A DNA stretch of 20,329 bases from JBFHNV01 sp041593595 (lineage in GTDB: Bacteria; Pseudomonadota; Gammaproteobacteria; HK1): the NCBI GenBank assembly GCA_041593595.1, contig JBFHNV010000100.1, positions 1-20,329 on the forward strand, given 5' to 3'. The position numbers were made by a program, and so were the translations under genes. The notes under the pieces are model-generated. The model searched no databases, had not been told where the DNA came from, and worked only from the letters and a program-made list of their open reading frames with translations. Positions 18,010 through 20,329 of the stretch are shown here, in pieces. Positions within the stretch are counted from its first letter, which is position 1; every line of letters starts with the position of its first letter.

Positions 18010-19047
18010 ATGACACGCCGTTGCGCGCAGCGCGAAGGTCGGGCACACCCGGCACAGCTTCACGTGATCGCGCGCCCCCTCGTCGCGCTGGCGGCTCTCG
18101 CCGTGGTCGCGGGCGCGGCCGCCTTCGATCTGCAGGGTCACCGGGGCGCTCGCGGGCTCGCGCCGGAGAACACCCTGGCCGCCTTCGCCCTGGCGCTCGC
18201 CACCGGCGTGAGCACGCTGGAGCTGGATCTGGCGATGACCCGCGACGGGGTAGTGGTGGTGAGCCACGATGCGCGCCTGAAGTCCGCCATCGCCCGCGGC
18301 CCGGGCGGTGCCTGGGTGTCGGAGCCGGGCCCGGTCATCCACCACATTCCCGCCGCCGAGCTCTCCGAGTACGACGTGGGCCGGCTGGACCCGGCCAGCG
18401 ACTATGCGAAGCGCTTTCCGCACCAGCGCCCGGCGGACGGCGAGCGCATCCCGCCGCTGGCCGCGGTGTTCGATCTGGCGCGGCGCGCCGGCAACGACAC
18501 GGTGCGCTTCAACGTGGAGACCAAGATCGATCCCAGCGCACCGGATCTCACGCCGGCGCCGGAGCCCTTCGCGGAAGCCGTCGTTGCGGCGGTGCGCGCG
18601 GCCGGCATGGCGGCGCGCACCACGGTGCAGTCCTTCGACTGGCGCACGCTGCGTCACGTGCAGGCCATCGCGCCGGAGATCGCCACCGCCTGCCTCACGG
18701 CCTCGCAGGATTGGCTGGACAACCTGGAGCGGGGCCGACCCGGGCCGTCGCCGTGGACCGCGGGGCTGGACGTGGACGACCACGGCGGCTCCGCGCCGGA
18801 GCTGGCCGCCGCCGCCGGCTGCCGCGTCTGGTCGCCCTATCACCGGGAGGTGGATCGGGAGTCGGTGCTCGCCGCCCACACCCTGGGGCTCACGGTGGTG
18901 CCGTGGACGGTGAACGAGCCGGCGCGCATGGTCGAGCTGCTGGAGATGGGCGTGGACGGGCTCATCACCGACTACCCGGACCGGGCGCGGGAGGCGCTGG
19001 CCCCGCGCGGCGTCGCGCTGCCGGCCCCCACGCCGCTGGCACGCTGA
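18010..19047 (+). CDS. exported glycerophosphodiester phosphodiesterase (345 aa)
   Basis: A GDPD-family TIM-barrel enzyme that would release an alcohol and glycerol phosphate (or a related phosphomonoester) from a phosphodiester. Residues about 42-55 give Gln-Gly-His-Arg-Gly-Ala-Arg-Gly, then Pro-Glu-Asn-Thr. This is followed by Glu-Leu-Asp-Leu-Ala-Met-Thr-x-Asp-Gly-Val-Val-Val-Val-Ser-His-Asp, supplying both catalytic histidines (44 and 86) and the metal-binding Glu/Asp residues. The C-terminus has Trp-Thr-Val-Asn-Glu-Pro and Gly-Val-Asp-Gly-Leu-Ile-Thr-Asp-Tyr-Pro, also standard. The N-terminus has a basic stretch and an Ala/Leu/Val hydrophobic core ending about residue 39, read as a signal peptide. 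ATG at 18010 is chosen, with GAGAGG about 13 nt upstream; a GTG at 18064 is a plausible alternative. It is divergent from the transporter-sulfatase operon, recalling ugp clusters in which a GDPD accompanies a CUT1 importer. Confidence 0.92.
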   Translation: MTRRCAQREGRAHPAQLHVIARPLVALAALAVVAGAAAFDLQGHRGARGLAPENTLAAFALALATGVSTLELDLAMTRDGVVVVSHDARLKSAIARGPGGAWVSEPGPVIHHIPAAELSEYDVGRLDPASDYAKRFPHQRPADGERIPPLAAVFDLARRAGNDTVRFNVETKIDPSAPDLTPAPEPFAEAVVAAVRAAGMAARTTVQSFDWRTLRHVQAIAPEIATACLTASQDWLDNLERGRPGPSPWTAGLDVDDHGGSAPELAAAAGCRVWSPYHREVDRESVLAAHTLGLTVVPWTVNEPARMVELLEMGVDGLITDYPDRAREALAPRGVALPAPTPLAR

Positions 19048-19091
19048 TCTGTCGGGCGAGATCGCGGCTTGCAGCCGCATCCCGACCGAAT

Positions 19092-19117
19092 CCCCTCCCC
19101 CTCGTGACGAGGGGAGG
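19092..19117. repeat. REP-like hairpin after the phosphodiesterase gene
   Basis: CCTCCCCCTCGT (19094-19105) pairs with ACGAGGGGAGG (19107-19117) apart from a one-base bulge, and a G-rich tail with GTCAGGGTGGGGG follows. This resembles the short interspersed C/G-rich palindromes common between genes in many proteobacteria. It may also act as a terminator. No second copy is seen in this window, and the rest of 19048-19253 is unremarkable. Confidence 0.5.
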
Positions 19118-19253
19118 TCAGGGTGGGGGAGCAGGCAAGCAGAACTCGAACGCTGTCTCGAGCATGACTTCGCGCCGCTGACCTTCCGGAGAGAGCAGAC
19201 AACGCACGCACCCCCCGTGCCCGACCGTCTCCGCGGCAGCAAGCCCCGCCCGA

Positions 19254-20329
19254 CTACCCGCGCCTCGAACGCCAGATGTTCACGATGATCCACACGCTGT
19301 TGAAGAACGCCACCAGGTAGCCCAGCAGGCCCAGCACCGTGAGCAGCGGCACGCCCATGAAGGTGGGCCCGCTCTGCACCGTCATCACAATGGACGAGCC
19401 GATGACCAGGGACGCGGTCATGATGCCGACGGTGATGCGGTCGATGGTGTCGTCGAGCTGCTGGCCGAAGTGGTCCAGGCGCTTGAGGTCCAGATCCACC
19501 CGCATGCGCCCGCGGCGGGCGTCGCGCATCAGGCGCGCCAGGTCGCGGGGGATCCCGGCGAGCAGCCCGGTCATCTGCTCGACGCTGTCGCGCCCGCGGC
19601 GCACCAGCGCCCCGGGGCGGCGGCGATCGGTGAGCGCGCGCTCCAGGAACGGCCCCAGGTGCTCCACCAGGCGGAAGTCCGGGTCGTACTGGCGCCCGAG
19701 GCCCTCCAGGGTGATCAGGGCCTTGAACATCAGCGTCAGGTCCGCCGGCAGCACGATGGAGTGCTCGCGCATGATGGCCGTCACCTGGCGCAGCAGCACC
19801 GCCATGCGCACGTCCTTCAGCGGCGCCTCGCTGAAATCGAACAGCAGCTCCTCCAGGTCGTCGGACAGGCGGTGCTCGTCCACGCCCGCGTCGCCGGTCC
19901 ACTCCAGCACCACCTCGGTGATGGCCTCCGCGTCGCGACGTGCGATGCCGGAGAAGAGATCGATGATCTCCGCCCGGCGCGACTGCGACAGGCGGCCCAC
20001 CATGCCGAAGTCGATGATGACGATGCGGTTACCCGGCAGGTAGAAGACGTTGCCGGGGTGCGGATCCGCGTGGAACAGCCCGTCCACCAGGATCATCTTC
20101 AGCACCGCGTCGGTGCCGCGCCGCGCGAGCACCTGCGTGTCGAGGCCCGCGGCGCGGATGGCCGCCATGTCGTTGCCCGGAATGGCCTCGATGTACTCCT
20201 GCACGTTCATCACCGGGCTGGACCACTGCCAGTAGATGGCCGGCACCAGCACGTCCACGTCGTCGGCGAAGTTGCGGGCGAAGCGCTCGATGCTGCGCGC
20301 CTCCACGGCGAGATCCATCTCCCGCTGCA
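19254..20329 (-). CDS. ubiB: UbiB/ABC1 family atypical kinase, C-terminal part
   Basis: The frame continues past the right edge of the window, so the N-terminus (with the Lys-x-Gly-Gln motif and P-loop-like Ala-rich region of the family) is not visible. About 358 residues are seen. Near residue 88 of the visible part is His-Ala-Asp-Pro-His-Pro-Gly-Asn and then Ile-Ile-Asp-Phe-Gly-Met-Val-Gly, the catalytic and metal-binding (DFG-like) motifs of ABC1/UbiB ATPases. A long helical region follows, and two membrane helices close the protein (roughly the last 60 residues), as in UbiB. UbiB assists ubiquinone biosynthesis at the membrane, probably by extracting lipid intermediates. Other ABC1 proteins look similar and no other ubi gene is visible, so the symbol is moderately supported while the family is certain. 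Confidence 0.88.
   Translation of the reverse strand, partial: QREMDLAVEARSIERFARNFADDVDVLVPAIYWQWSSPVMNVQEYIEAIPGNDMAAIRAAGLDTQVLARRGTDAVLKMILVDGLFHADPHPGNVFYLPGNRIVIIDFGMVGRLSQSRRAEIIDLFSGIARRDAEAITEVVLEWTGDAGVDEHRLSDDLEELLFDFSEAPLKDVRMAVLLRQVTAIMREHSIVLPADLTLMFKALITLEGLGRQYDPDFRLVEHLGPFLERALTDRRRPGALVRRGRDSVEQMTGLLAGIPRDLARLMRDARRGRMRVDLDLKRLDHFGQQLDDTIDRITVGIMTASLVIGSSIVMTVQSGPTFMGVPLLTVLGLLGYLVAFFNSVWIIVNIWRSRRG

Noticed and set aside
17641..19902. 753-codon minus-strand open frame across the phosphodiesterase and into ubiB
   Set aside because: It is antisense to the GDPD gene, out of frame with ubiB, and Arg/Gly/His-rich with no domain.
1..20329. CRISPR array, tRNA or rRNA genes
   Set aside because: No regularly spaced direct repeats, cloverleaf-like conserved tRNA blocks or rRNA signatures were noticed on either strand.

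Overview
The window is GC-rich bacterial chromosomal DNA. An exosortase-type PEP-CTERM protein, AzlC/AzlD, UPF0182, a UbiB/ABC1 kinase and a Tat-exported solute-binding protein together suggest an aerobic, free-living proteobacterium, probably gamma- or betaproteobacterial. That placement is inference; there is no rRNA or other marker gene. I saw no tRNA, rRNA or CRISPR array.

Layout, left to right. (a) 1-2152, plus strand: three genes for exported proteins. They are the end of a PEP-CTERM protein with three degenerate repeats, a 172-aa secreted protein, and a 305-aa exported protein built from five copies of a short Leu-Pro / Pro-Pro motif that I do not recognise. (b) 2153-4816: a graveyard of mobile-element pieces. 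It holds an IS91-family transposase fragment, a DUF5372-like scrap, the 5' end of an IS21 istA with its terminal repeats, the last codons of an IS110-type transposase, and an inactivated IS3-family element with both inverted repeats. (c) 4818-7544, minus: a complete UPF0182 membrane protein whose stop codon lies against the IS3 end. (d) 7545-10735: a glutathione S-transferase gene and an azlC-azlD exporter pair, separated by decayed genes (a MarR-like tail, an SDR C-terminus, an alpha/beta-hydrolase/cyclase gene that lost its middle) and followed by a second possible IS91 scrap. (e) 10736-17660, minus: a tightly packed six-gene operon in the order Tat-exported solute-binding protein, two permeases, ATPase, arylsulfatase, formylglycine-generating enzyme (FGE). 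(f) 18010-19047, plus: a divergently transcribed exported glycerophosphodiester phosphodiesterase. (g) 19254-20329, minus: the C-terminal part of a UbiB/ABC1-family protein, cut by the window end.

The most coherent system is (e) plus (f). A CUT1-type ABC importer is translationally coupled to a sulfatase carrying the Cys-x-Pro-Ser-Arg maturation motif and to the FGE that converts that cysteine to formylglycine. Neither the sulfatase nor the FGE has a signal peptide, so the inferred scheme is import of a sulfate ester followed by cytoplasmic desulfation. The divergent phosphodiesterase, which appears to act outside the cytoplasm, may supply or process the substrate. The 349-bp divergent spacer is unusually rich in palindromes and probably holds the control sites. 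The substrate cannot be read from the sequence.
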